The translations under genes and the position numbers were made by a program. A DNA stretch of 64,000 bases from an uncultured Roseibium sp. (lineage in GTDB: Bacteria > Pseudomonadota > Alphaproteobacteria > Rhizobiales > Stappiaceae): positions 186,001-250,000 of the forward strand of contig NZ_OY780958.1 of the NCBI RefSeq assembly GCF_963675985.1, read 5' to 3'. The stretch's first letter is position 1; every line of letters begins with the position of its first letter. Below are positions 57,051 through 64,000 of the stretch, in pieces. The notes under the pieces were generated by a model, which was not told where the DNA came from, did not search any database, and saw only the letters and a list, made by a program, of their open reading frames with translations.

Positions 57051-57446
57051 GAACCAGTCGGCCGGACAGCCGCTGCCGCAAGTGCCGAAAGGCCGTGGCG
57101 GAGGAAAGTCCGGGCTCCACGGAGACACGGTGCCGGGTAACGCCCGGCGAGGGCGACCTCAGGGAAAGTGCCACAGAAAGCAAACCGCCGCGGCCCTGTT
57201 CGCGGTAAGGGTGAAAGGGTGGGGTAAGAGCCCACCGCGCCGCCGGTAACGGGGGCGGCACGGCAAACCCCACCGGGAGCAAAACCGAATAGGGGCAGCA
57301 TGGGCGCAAGCCCGGCCGGTTTCCAGGCTCGCTGCCCGGGTTGGTTGCTAGAGGCGTCCGGTAACGGCCGTCCCAGATGAATGGCTGTCACGTCCGCGCA
57401 AGCGGGCCATACAGAACCCGGCTTACAGGCCGACTGGTCCTTTTTT
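57051..57446 (+). ncRNA. rnpB: RNase P RNA, bacterial type A
   Basis: About 395 bases. Conserved segments in order are GAGGAAAGTCCGGGCTCCA near 57098, CCACAGAAA near 57171, GTGAAAGGGTGGGGTAAGAG near 57210, GCAAACCCCACC near 57261, CAGATGAATGGCTGTCAC near 57374 and ACAGAACCCGGCTTACAGGC near 57411. The ends pair as P1: ACCAGTCGGCC (57053-57063) with GGCCGACTGGT (57428-57438). A run of six T at 57441-57446 ends it. This RNA is the catalytic subunit that matures tRNA 5' ends. Confidence 0.98.
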
Positions 57447-57597
57447 CGCTTTTTCGGGGCGGTTCGGTTTCGCGGCGAAAAGAAAAAGCGCCCATCCGAG
57501 CGCTTTTCCAGTTTGAGACGGTTTTTCTGGCCGAACTTCGGTCTTCTCCGTCTCCGTTCGGGCGACTTGATGCACCCGCCGATCCATGTTCTGCCGT

Positions 57598-59091
57598 TCA
57601 GCCCGCCTGATATTGCGGGGCGCTGGCCAGGTAGGTGCCGTAGGCCTTGGCGTTCGGGTAGGAGAACTGTTCGGCGAGGGGATTGGAGCGTTTGTGTTTT
57701 CGCGCACCGATATCCGCCAACAGCTCGTCGAAATGCTTGAAGTGGAACGGCGCCGAGCACAGGCCGCCGTAGATCTGCGCGGCGGGGCGTTCGTTGCGTC
57801 TCCAGTTCAGCATCATCTCGATGTTGTCGCGCATCTCTTTGTCGGTCGGCTGGTGAGCCAACTGGCCGTCACAGTACCGGACTAGCCAGTTCGCGATCAT
57901 TTCGGCCGACAAGACCGTGCAGAAGCTGGAATTGAAGCCGACGAAGCCCATGTCGGGCAGGTCGGGGTTTACGGATAGTCGGTAGACCCGGTACTGCCCG
58001 TCCGGTTCGATCAGCTTGTCCTGGTACTCTTTAGAAAGATACGGCACGCCGAGCTTCCAGCCGACAGCCAGGATGGAGAGGTCGCAAGGCACCTTGTCGC
58101 CGTTGGTCAGAACCGCGTGTCCGGGTTCGTAGTGGTCGATGGTGCCGCGAACCGGTTTGATCGAACCGTCGTTGAAGCTCTCGAAGAGGCCGGGGGTCAC
58201 GATGGGCACCGAGCAGGAGACATCCTTTTCGATCGGCACATCGGGCACCATGTCCCATTTCTTCAGCCTGAGCTGGGTCTTGAGCAGCATCTCCAGACCG
58301 CGGAAATTCGCCCAGATCAGGGGCTTGAACACGGCGGCGATGACCCGTGCGAGCGCCGAGCGTCCCCACGAATTGAACTGCTGTTCCTGCGCGCGCATGT
58401 AGAGCAGGCGTTTGAAATTGATGCCGCCGACGAAGTAGGGGATCCGCCAAACCGGTTCCCGATAGACGAGCGTGACCGACTTCGCGCCGTTCTTTGCGGC
58501 ATTCACCGCGATATCCGTGGCCGATTTCGAACCACCCAGCACCACCACATTCTTGCCTTCCGCCATCGTGCTGTCGGTGTATTCGGAGCTGTGAATGACC
58601 GAGCCTCCGGCCGCGGTGAATTCGTCCTGACCGGGATGGGTGATGATGTTCTTGTCGGAAAACTGGCCCGTGCAGACCGCGACAAAGTCGAAATTCTGCT
58701 CCCAGGTCTTGCCCGCTGCTTCCAGCGTCAGTGTCCAGCCGGGTTTCCCGTCCGCGCGGCGGTCCATCGACAAGACGTTGGTGTTCAACTGGAACAGCCG
58801 CGCGAGCTTGTGTTTGTCGGCGTAGGAATGCAGGTACTTGTGGACCTGCGGTCCCTTGGGCCATTCCGGATAGTCGTCCGGCATGGGCAGGTCCGTATAG
58901 CAGTACAATTCCTTCGGCGACTGGGTCTGCACGTCCGGATAGGACCGCGACAGTTCCCAGACGCCGCCGAAATCGTGACTGCGTTCAAAACCGATGACGC
59001 GGTGGCCGCGTTCGTCGAAAGCCTTGGCAGCCGCAAGACCGCTCACGCCGCCGCCGATGACGGCGACAGTCTTTCTGTTGATCATGCTCAT
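57598..59091 (-). CDS. Flavin-containing monooxygenase (FMO/Baeyer-Villiger class)
   Basis: 497 residues. The FAD motif GGGVSG is near residues 13-18 and the class-defining FxGxxxHxxxY pattern appears as FTAAGGSVIHSSEY near 158-171. The NADP motif GGSKSATDIA follows near 185-194, and CTGQFSDKN lies near 140. Such enzymes insert oxygen into N, S or carbonyl substrates. A Trp/Pro-rich substrate segment (DYPEWPKGPQVHKYLHSYA) follows the first motif. It lies 27 bases after the cupin gene on the same strand, so both form an operon divergent from an AraC regulator. The substrate is unknown. Confidence 0.9.
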   Translation of the reverse strand: MSMINRKTVAVIGGGVSGLAAAKAFDERGHRVIGFERSHDFGGVWELSRSYPDVQTQSPKELYCYTDLPMPDDYPEWPKGPQVHKYLHSYADKHKLARLFQLNTNVLSMDRRADGKPGWTLTLEAAGKTWEQNFDFVAVCTGQFSDKNIITHPGQDEFTAAGGSVIHSSEYTDSTMAEGKNVVVLGGSKSATDIAVNAAKNGAKSVTLVYREPVWRIPYFVGGINFKRLLYMRAQEQQFNSWGRSALARVIAAVFKPLIWANFRGLEMLLKTQLRLKKWDMVPDVPIEKDVSCSVPIVTPGLFESFNDGSIKPVRGTIDHYEPGHAVLTNGDKVPCDLSILAVGWKLGVPYLSKEYQDKLIEPDGQYRVYRLSVNPDLPDMGFVGFNSSFCTVLSAEMIANWLVRYCDGQLAHQPTDKEMRDNIEMMLNWRRNERPAAQIYGGLCSAPFHFKHFDELLADIGARKHKRSNPLAEQFSYPNAKAYGTYLASAPQYQAG

Positions 59092-59118
59092 GTTCCTTTC
59101 GCGTGACGCCGGGAGGTA

Positions 59119-59565
59119 TCAGGCCTGATCGGGCGGCGGCAGGAAGTCGACTTCGTGCAACGCGGACAGGCGCACGAGTTCGGCCGGGTCGGTCACGCCG
59201 TCGAGCGCGATGAACAAGTCGAAGAGCTTGCGCGAAGGGGCTACCCCGAACACGCAGGTCGCGGTTTTGCCCGAGCGATTGAAGATGCCATGGGCCTCGC
59301 CCATCGGCATGCGTATGGTATCCCCCGGGCCGGCCTTGTGGACCTGGCCGCCCATTTCGACTTCCAGGTTGCCGTCCAGCATGACGATCCATTCGTCCTG
59401 CGTCGGGTGGATATGCGGCGGGACAAAGGTGTCCACCGGGATCACGGCGTGCCAGACGAAGGCATTGGTGCTGAGGAGTTTCGGCGTGTAGGTGTGGCCG
59501 ACGACGTTCCAGGCGAGGTTGTCCAGACCGGCATCCGCGCCGGTTATTCCTGCTCCATGTTTCAT
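59119..59565 (-). CDS. Cupin-domain protein
   Basis: 148 residues, one beta-barrel. The first cupin motif reads PPHIHPTQDEWIVMLDGNLEV near residues 53-73 with two His and one Glu, and the second reads PMGEAHGIFNRSG near 91-103 with the last His. These are the usual metal ligands. It may be a small dioxygenase, isomerase or ring-opening enzyme acting on the product of the flavin monooxygenase encoded just downstream. No signal peptide. Strong AGGGGACAG lies before the ATG. Confidence 0.85.
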   Translation of the reverse strand: MKHGAGITGADAGLDNLAWNVVGHTYTPKLLSTNAFVWHAVIPVDTFVPPHIHPTQDEWIVMLDGNLEVEMGGQVHKAGPGDTIRMPMGEAHGIFNRSGKTATCVFGVAPSRKLFDLFIALDGVTDPAELVRLSALHEVDFLPPPDQA

Positions 59566-59726
59566 AGCTGTCCCCTTTTTTATGGTTTGACAGCCGTGAG
59601 CCTAAGTCTGCCGCGACGCATTCTTTTATCCAGATTGCGAAATTACTTGAGGGGTGGCGGCAAATTGCCACCTTGCATCTTGTCGGCCCGCTTGCAGCCT
59701 GACTTTGCGGCATCTAAGCTTTTCCG

Positions 59727-60728
59727 ATGTTGGCTGAAGATCAAAGGACCGTGCCGCTCAGCAGGTTTTGCCGGTTTCAGACGGCCGATCTCGATGAGGC
59801 ACGCGAAATCGTCGCGCGGAACTTTTGCGCCCATCGCCTTGATAGGGCTTCGGGCGGCGGTCGCTTCGATGCCTGTCAGAACCGGGTGGAGGGCCGGTCG
59901 ATCTCGCTGAATTACATCCGCTACGGTGCGGATGTGGAGATCGAGCCGGGCGAGCTCGACAGTTTCTTCCTGATCCAGATACCGATTGCCGGACATGCCA
60001 CTATCCGCAACGGCCGGACGACCGTCTCCTCTAACACGCGCATTGCCTCGATCCTCAATCCGGACCGGCACACCGCCATGCGGTGGCATGCCGGATGCGA
60101 ACAGCTGCTGCTGCAGATCGACCGCGACTTCGTTTGCGACGTTGCCGAACGGATGGCGGGGGCGCCCCTCGACCGCGGTGTCCGGTTCTCGCCCCGACTG
60201 GATTTTGAAAAGACGGGGACGCGTGACTGGTTCGCCAAGCTGCGGGCCGTGGTGCGTGCCGCCGAGGCCGGTGCGGTCTTTACCGGCCGTGACGGATTGC
60301 AGCAACGGCTGGTCGAAGAAAATCTCATCGTGCATTTGCTCGACACGCAGCCCAGCGGCATTTCGCCCCTTCTGGAGCGCCCGATCTGCAGTTCCGCTCC
60401 GGCGGTGTTGAAACGGGCGCTTGCCATTATCAACGAGCGGTTCGCGGATCCCCTGACCCTGCTTGATATCGCAACGGCCGCGGGAACAACTCCGAGGACG
60501 TTGCAGCTGGTCTTCAGGAAGGAATTGGGAAAGTCCCCGATGGAATGCCTGCAGGACCGCAGGCTGTGTTTCGCAAGGCATTTGCTTATTTCAGATGAGG
60601 GGCAAAGAAGCGTCGGGGATGCGGCTCATCTTTCCGGCCATAGGCATTTCGGGCGGTTCTCAAGCGGCTACAGGCAGCGTTACGGCGAACATCCAAGGCA
60701 GACCCTTCAAAACGCGAACGCCTTTTGA
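59727..60728 (+). CDS. AraC-family transcriptional regulator
   Basis: 333 residues. The N-terminal half (about 20-190) is an AraC_binding_2-type sensing barrel (VEGRSISLNYIRYGADVEIEPGELDSFFLIQIPIAGHATI). The last 100 residues hold the double helix-turn-helix (LTLLDIATAAGTTPRTLQLVFRKELGKSPMECLQDRRL, then FSSGYRQRYGEHPRQTL). It is divergent from the cupin-monooxygenase operon, its likely target. GGTGGC and GCCACC form an inverted repeat at 59653-59672 in the shared region. Confidence 0.9.
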   Translation: MLAEDQRTVPLSRFCRFQTADLDEAREIVARNFCAHRLDRASGGGRFDACQNRVEGRSISLNYIRYGADVEIEPGELDSFFLIQIPIAGHATIRNGRTTVSSNTRIASILNPDRHTAMRWHAGCEQLLLQIDRDFVCDVAERMAGAPLDRGVRFSPRLDFEKTGTRDWFAKLRAVVRAAEAGAVFTGRDGLQQRLVEENLIVHLLDTQPSGISPLLERPICSSAPAVLKRALAIINERFADPLTLLDIATAAGTTPRTLQLVFRKELGKSPMECLQDRRLCFARHLLISDEGQRSVGDAAHLSGHRHFGRFSSGYRQRYGEHPRQTLQNANAF

Positions 60729-61091
60729 GCCTCAACAGCCCCTGTTTTCAAGGCTGACCGTCGGCTGTTTCGGCCGGCTTCTCCCCCGATTTCGGGCTTC
60801 CGGACTCCGATTCCCGACTTCTGTCAAGGCTTCGTTAATCTTAACAGGATCAAAATCGCTTTGATTGCTGACACTTGTCCGTAAGCAGGTCTACGACCAT
60901 GGGATTCCATTGACGTCCCATGAGATCCCATGGTATCCCATAAAAACCCAGAATGGGGATTGGCGGCCCATATCAGGGCGGTCACGGCGGCTCATATTTG
61001 GTGTCGATCCAGGTCGGAAACCGGCCGTCTTCTTTCATTCAGGGGGAAACTTGGGCTTGGTCAGGCATTTTTGCCTGCTTAGAGGGGTGTT
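60729..61091 (+). other. Upstream region of the division and cell-wall cluster
   Basis: No gene seen. It carries the MraZ operator at 60917-60950 and must contain the promoter of the dcw genes; an AT-rich stretch near 60830-60880 is the likely place. I cannot assign exact promoter boxes. Confidence 0.5.
60917..60950 (+). promoter_or_regulatory. MraZ operator, four repeats at 10-base spacing
   Basis: CCCA occurs at 60917, 60927, 60937 and 60947, that is once per helical turn, three times as TCCCAT. Read on the other strand these are TGGG direct repeats with six-base spacers. MraZ is known to bind arrays of TGGGN repeats at 10-base spacing upstream of its own gene, so this is its autoregulatory site. 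Four copies is one more than the usual three. Confidence 0.88.
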
Positions 61092-61562
61092 ATGGCCGGT
61101 TTTGTGTCGCATTTTACCAACCGGCTGGATGCCAAGGGTCGCGTGTCGATCCCGGCACCCTTCCGTGCGGTTCTTGCGCGCGACGGTTTTGAAGGCCTCT
61201 ACTGCATTGCCTCTCCCCATTGTCCCGCCATCGATGCGGGCGGCAACGACCTTCTGAGCGAAATCCAGACCCGGCTCGACGCCTTTGCCAAGCTGTCGCC
61301 GGATCACGATGCCCTGGCCGTTGCCCTTTTCGGCGCCAGCGAGACGCCGAAGATCGACGGCGATGGCCGGATCATGATTTCCGACATGGTGCGGGACCAC
61401 GCCGGGGTCACCGATCAGGTCACCTTTGCCGGTCTGGGTTACAAGTTTCAGATCTGGGAGCCGGAAAAGTTTCGCGAGCATCGCGCGGAGGCCCAAAAGC
61501 GCGCGCTTGCGATGTTGTCGGGGCAGGTGGTCCCGACACCCTTGCCAGGAGGGCCGGCATGA
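61092..61562 (+). CDS. mraZ: Transcriptional regulator MraZ
   Basis: 156 residues with two SpoVT/AbrB-like swapped-hairpin repeats. The first contains the family N-terminus FTNRLDAKGRVSIPAPFRAVL and the second contains LFGASETPKIDGDGRIMISDMVRDHAG. It forms an octameric ring that binds the repeated site upstream and represses the dcw cluster. It overlaps rsmH by four bases. Its length is typical for alphaproteobacteria. Confidence 0.96.
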   Translation: MAGFVSHFTNRLDAKGRVSIPAPFRAVLARDGFEGLYCIASPHCPAIDAGGNDLLSEIQTRLDAFAKLSPDHDALAVALFGASETPKIDGDGRIMISDMVRDHAGVTDQVTFAGLGYKFQIWEPEKFREHRAEAQKRALAMLSGQVVPTPLPGGPA

Positions 61563-62599
61563 TGGCGCTGAGCGAAAGAAGCCCTGCTTCGGATGCCGGC
61601 GGACCTGTGCGTCATGTGCCGGTTCTCCTGAAAGAGGTTCTCGAGTATCTCGATCCGAAATCCGGCGAGGTGATCGTCGACGGAACCTTCGGGGCCGGCG
61701 GCTACAGCCGCGCGCTTCTGGATGCCGGTGCATCCGTCGTCGGCATCGACCGCGATCCGGATGCGATTGCAGGCGGTCAATCCCTGGTCGATGAGGCCAA
61801 GGGTCGGCTGACACTCGTTCCCGGCCAGTTCGCCGATCTGGACACTCATGCGCGTGCTGCCGGTTTCGAACATGTCGACGGCGTGGTTCTGGACCTCGGT
61901 GTGTCGTCGATGCAGCTCGATCAGGCGGAGCGGGGATTTTCCTTCCTGCGCGACGGACCGCTCGACATGCGCATGGAGCAGGCCGGTCCGTCAGCGGCCG
62001 ACGTGGTCAACCGGATGCCGGTGAAGGACCTGATCCGCGTCATCGGCCTGCTCGGCGAGGAAAAGCGGGCGACGACCGTTGCCCATGCCATCGATAATGC
62101 GCGCAAGGAAAAGCCGTTCGATCGGACTGCGGAACTGTCCGCCCTGATCGAAAAGGTGCTCGGACGGTCGCCGAAAAAGGCGCAGATCCATCCGGCAACC
62201 CGGACGTTCCAGGCGCTGCGCATCTACGTCAACGGCGAACTGCATCAGGCGGCCAGGGCGCTTGGCGCCGCCGAGAGGTTCCTGAAGCCCGGCGGGAGGT
62301 TGGTTCTGGTCAGCTTCCATAGCCTGGAAGACCGGATCGTGAAGCGGTTCTTCCAGGACCGCACCAAAACCCGTGGCGGCGGCTCCCGGCACATGCCGGA
62401 AGAAGACGTGCCGCCACCGACATTCGAATTGCTGACGCGCAAGGCGGTGGAAGCGGAGGAGGCGGAAACGGACACCAATCCGCGTGCCCGCTCCGCGCGG
62501 CTTCGTGCCGGCCGCCGGACCGAGGCGCCGGCGCGCGACCTGGACATTCACAAGGCAGGCGTTCCGCGACTTGCCGAATTTGACGGATTAGGGGGCTGA
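61559..62599 (+). CDS. rsmH: 16S rRNA (cytosine-1402-N4)-methyltransferase RsmH
   Basis: 346 residues. Family segments are HVPVLLKEVLEYL near residue 19, the SAM motif DGTFGAGGYSRALLDAG near 42-58, DRDPDAI near 65, DLGVSSMQLDQAERGFSFLRDGPLDMRM near 108-138 and FHSLEDRIVKRFF near 258-270. It methylates C1402 in the ribosomal P site. The start overlaps the mraZ stop (ATGATG), with a second ATG directly after it. Confidence 0.96.
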   Translation: MMALSERSPASDAGGPVRHVPVLLKEVLEYLDPKSGEVIVDGTFGAGGYSRALLDAGASVVGIDRDPDAIAGGQSLVDEAKGRLTLVPGQFADLDTHARAAGFEHVDGVVLDLGVSSMQLDQAERGFSFLRDGPLDMRMEQAGPSAADVVNRMPVKDLIRVIGLLGEEKRATTVAHAIDNARKEKPFDRTAELSALIEKVLGRSPKKAQIHPATRTFQALRIYVNGELHQAARALGAAERFLKPGGRLVLVSFHSLEDRIVKRFFQDRTKTRGGGSRHMPEEDVPPPTFELLTRKAVEAEEAETDTNPRARSARLRAGRRTEAPARDLDIHKAGVPRLAEFDGLGG

Positions 62600-62600
62600 G

Positions 62601-62957
62601 ATGGGACGTTATCTCAATATTCTCTTCGTACTGGCCGTCGTGATCGGTGCGGCCGCGGTCTATGACATGAAGCTTGCGGCCAAGAAATCGGCGTCGCGGG
62701 TTGCGGCATTGCAGCAGCAGATCGACGAGGAGCGGGAGAGTATCCGCCTCCTCAAGGCGGAATGGAGCGCGCTCAATCAGCCCGATCGACTGCAGCATCT
62801 TGTCGAACGGTACAACTCCTATCTTCACCTCCAGCCGCTGGATGTGAAACAGATCATATCGCCGGAAGACCTTCCTGTCCGTCCGGTGCAGTTGAAGCCG
62901 GTCGGCGGATCCGACCCGATGGGCGGTTATGCCGGCAACTCCCGGGTCATCAGGTGA
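62601..62957 (+). CDS. ftsL: Cell division protein FtsL
   Basis: 118 residues, bitopic. One N-terminal transmembrane helix (LNILFVLAVVIGAAAVYDMK) is followed by a periplasmic coiled coil (about 25-65, AKKSASRVAALQQQIDEERESIRLLKAEWSALNQPDRLQHL). The tail is Pro-rich. It joins FtsB and FtsQ in the septal complex that activates FtsW-FtsI. It starts one base after the rsmH stop, and its identity is supported mainly by layout and position. Confidence 0.92.
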   Translation: MGRYLNILFVLAVVIGAAAVYDMKLAAKKSASRVAALQQQIDEERESIRLLKAEWSALNQPDRLQHLVERYNSYLHLQPLDVKQIISPEDLPVRPVQLKPVGGSDPMGGYAGNSRVIR

Positions 62958-62967
62958 GGGCGGCGGT

Positions 62968-64000
62968 ATGGCAGTAACCCACGAAACCGGTTCCATTCTT
63001 CAGGTTCGCCGCGCCAAACCGCGCCCGGTGCATGGCTCGGTGTCTTCCAGCGCGGTCAAATCCCGTGTCTATCTGGCGATGATGGCGTTTGCCTTTGTCT
63101 ATCTGATGATCGGCGGTCGCCTCGTGCTTCTGGCAGAGATGGACGAAACCCAGTCACCGGCCCTGATGTCGGCGCAGGATTCCGTTGCCGCCTCGCGGCC
63201 CGATCTGCTGGACCGCAACGGTGAGATCCTTGCGACCGATATCAAGACCGCCTCGCTCTACGCCGAGCCGCGTCGTGTGCAGGATGTGGACGAGACCGTC
63301 GAAGGCCTGACGAGCGTTCTGCCCGATCTGGACGCCGCCGTGGTTCGCCGCCGTCTGGAAAGCCGGGCCGGGTTTGCCTGGCTGAAGCGCGAACTCACGC
63401 CGGACCAGGCAAACAGGATCCATAACCTCGGTCTGCCGGGCATCAAGTTCCTTCCGGAAAACAAGCGGTTTTATCCGGGCGGCCCTGCCGCCGGCCATAT
63501 CGTCGGTTCGGTCAATGTGGACAACCAGGGCCTCAGCGGGATCGAGAAATACGTCGATGACGAATGGCTGGCCGATCTGCAGAAATTCGGCTTTGCTTCC
63601 GACAGGCCGATGGAACCGGTTCGGCTCTCCGTCGATCTCAGGGTTCAGCACGTGGTTCGCGACGAACTGGTCAAGGCCATGGAGCGCTATCGGGCCATCG
63701 CCGCAATCGGTATCGTGCTCGACGCCAAGACCGGCGAGGTCGTCGCCATGTCATCACTGCCGGACTACGATCCCAATGACCGGTCCGAGGCTCTGGACAA
63801 GAACCGGCTCAACCGGGCGACCGGCGGGGTCTATGAAATGGGGTCGGTGTTCAAGACCTTCACCGCGGCCATGGCGCTTGATTCGGGGAAGGTTTCGATC
63901 AACGACAGCTTCGATGCCTCGCGTCCGATCCGGGCCGCGGGCCGTACGATCCACGATTTCCACGGCAAAAACCGGATCCTCTCCGTGCCGGAAATCTTCA
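62968..64000 (+). CDS. ftsI: Septal penicillin-binding protein FtsI (PBP3), 3' end outside the window
   Basis: 344 codons are visible and the frame is still open at the window's end. A transmembrane helix (about 39-60) follows a basic N-terminus. The PBP dimerisation domain begins DSVAASRPDLLDRNGEILATDIKTASLYAEPRRV near residue 75. The transpeptidase domain starts near 245, with the catalytic SxxK as S293-V-F-K296. The SxN and KTG motifs would lie beyond the window. The enzyme cross-links septal peptidoglycan with FtsW. It starts 10 bases after ftsL. Confidence 0.95.
   Translation, partial: MAVTHETGSILQVRRAKPRPVHGSVSSSAVKSRVYLAMMAFAFVYLMIGGRLVLLAEMDETQSPALMSAQDSVAASRPDLLDRNGEILATDIKTASLYAEPRRVQDVDETVEGLTSVLPDLDAAVVRRRLESRAGFAWLKRELTPDQANRIHNLGLPGIKFLPENKRFYPGGPAAGHIVGSVNVDNQGLSGIEKYVDDEWLADLQKFGFASDRPMEPVRLSVDLRVQHVVRDELVKAMERYRAIAAIGIVLDAKTGEVVAMSSLPDYDPNDRSEALDKNRLNRATGGVYEMGSVFKTFTAAMALDSGKVSINDSFDASRPIRAAGRTIHDFHGKNRILSVPEIF

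Overview
The window is 64 kb of GC-rich (roughly 60-63% by eye), densely coded bacterial chromosome. The family mix points to an alphaproteobacterium of the order Hyphomicrobiales: two DUF2336 proteins, BA14K, DUF1127, DUF2293 and DUF1636 proteins, an ArsR-methyltransferase fusion ahead of metF-metH, and an alphaproteobacterial-type dcw cluster start (mraZ-rsmH-ftsL-ftsI). A marine Stappiaceae-like organism (Roseibium/Labrenzia/Stappia) is my inference and was not tested. I see no tRNA, rRNA, prophage, insertion sequence or CRISPR array. The only stable RNA gene is rnpB.

Layout. 1-9.2 kb: small hypothetical genes, a DUF1127 miniprotein divergent from an Fe-S-type HTH regulator with a duplicated operator, LysR, a wrbA-dsbA-like-DMT-DUF4386 cluster, an MFS transporter, then a PACE efflux gene behind a leader that looks like a guanidine-II riboswitch with a terminator. 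An SDR gene follows on the minus strand. 9.4-13.4 kb: a BtuFCD/FhuBCD-type metal-chelate ABC importer with DUF2946-like and DUF1636 accessory genes. 13.4-19.9 kb: PaiB-like protein, secreted metallophosphoesterase, divergent oxyR/katG, trmO. 20.2-32 kb: two DUF2336 genes flanking an MscS-type channel and the methionine/one-carbon operon (ArsR-methyltransferase, metF, metH), plus a 27-residue membrane miniprotein. 32-37 kb: LysE exporter, extensin-like, BA14K, HugZ-like haem-utilisation protein, chemoreceptor.

37-47 kb: a catabolic neighbourhood with 5-oxoprolinase, a GT87-type membrane protein, an MBL-fold lactonase-like enzyme, a TRAP transporter and a MarR-type regulator. A shared 20-bp motif lies in both divergent intergenic regions and suggests one regulon. 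47-48.4 kb: arsR-arsC-arsH without an arsenite pump. 48.4-57 kb: GGDEF-EAL protein, TerB-DnaJ protein, AmpD-like amidase, lytic transglycosylase, TetR, DUF2339 membrane protein. 57-60.7 kb: rnpB, and a flavin monooxygenase-cupin pair divergent from an AraC regulator. 60.9 kb to the end: the start of the division and cell-wall cluster, with a MraZ operator of four 10-bp-spaced repeats.

The strongest lead for something undescribed is the PACE exporter under apparent guanidine-II riboswitch control at 7.9 kb. Next are the putative lactam/lactone regulon at 37-47 kb and the DUF1127/Fe-S regulator pair at 1.4-2.3 kb.
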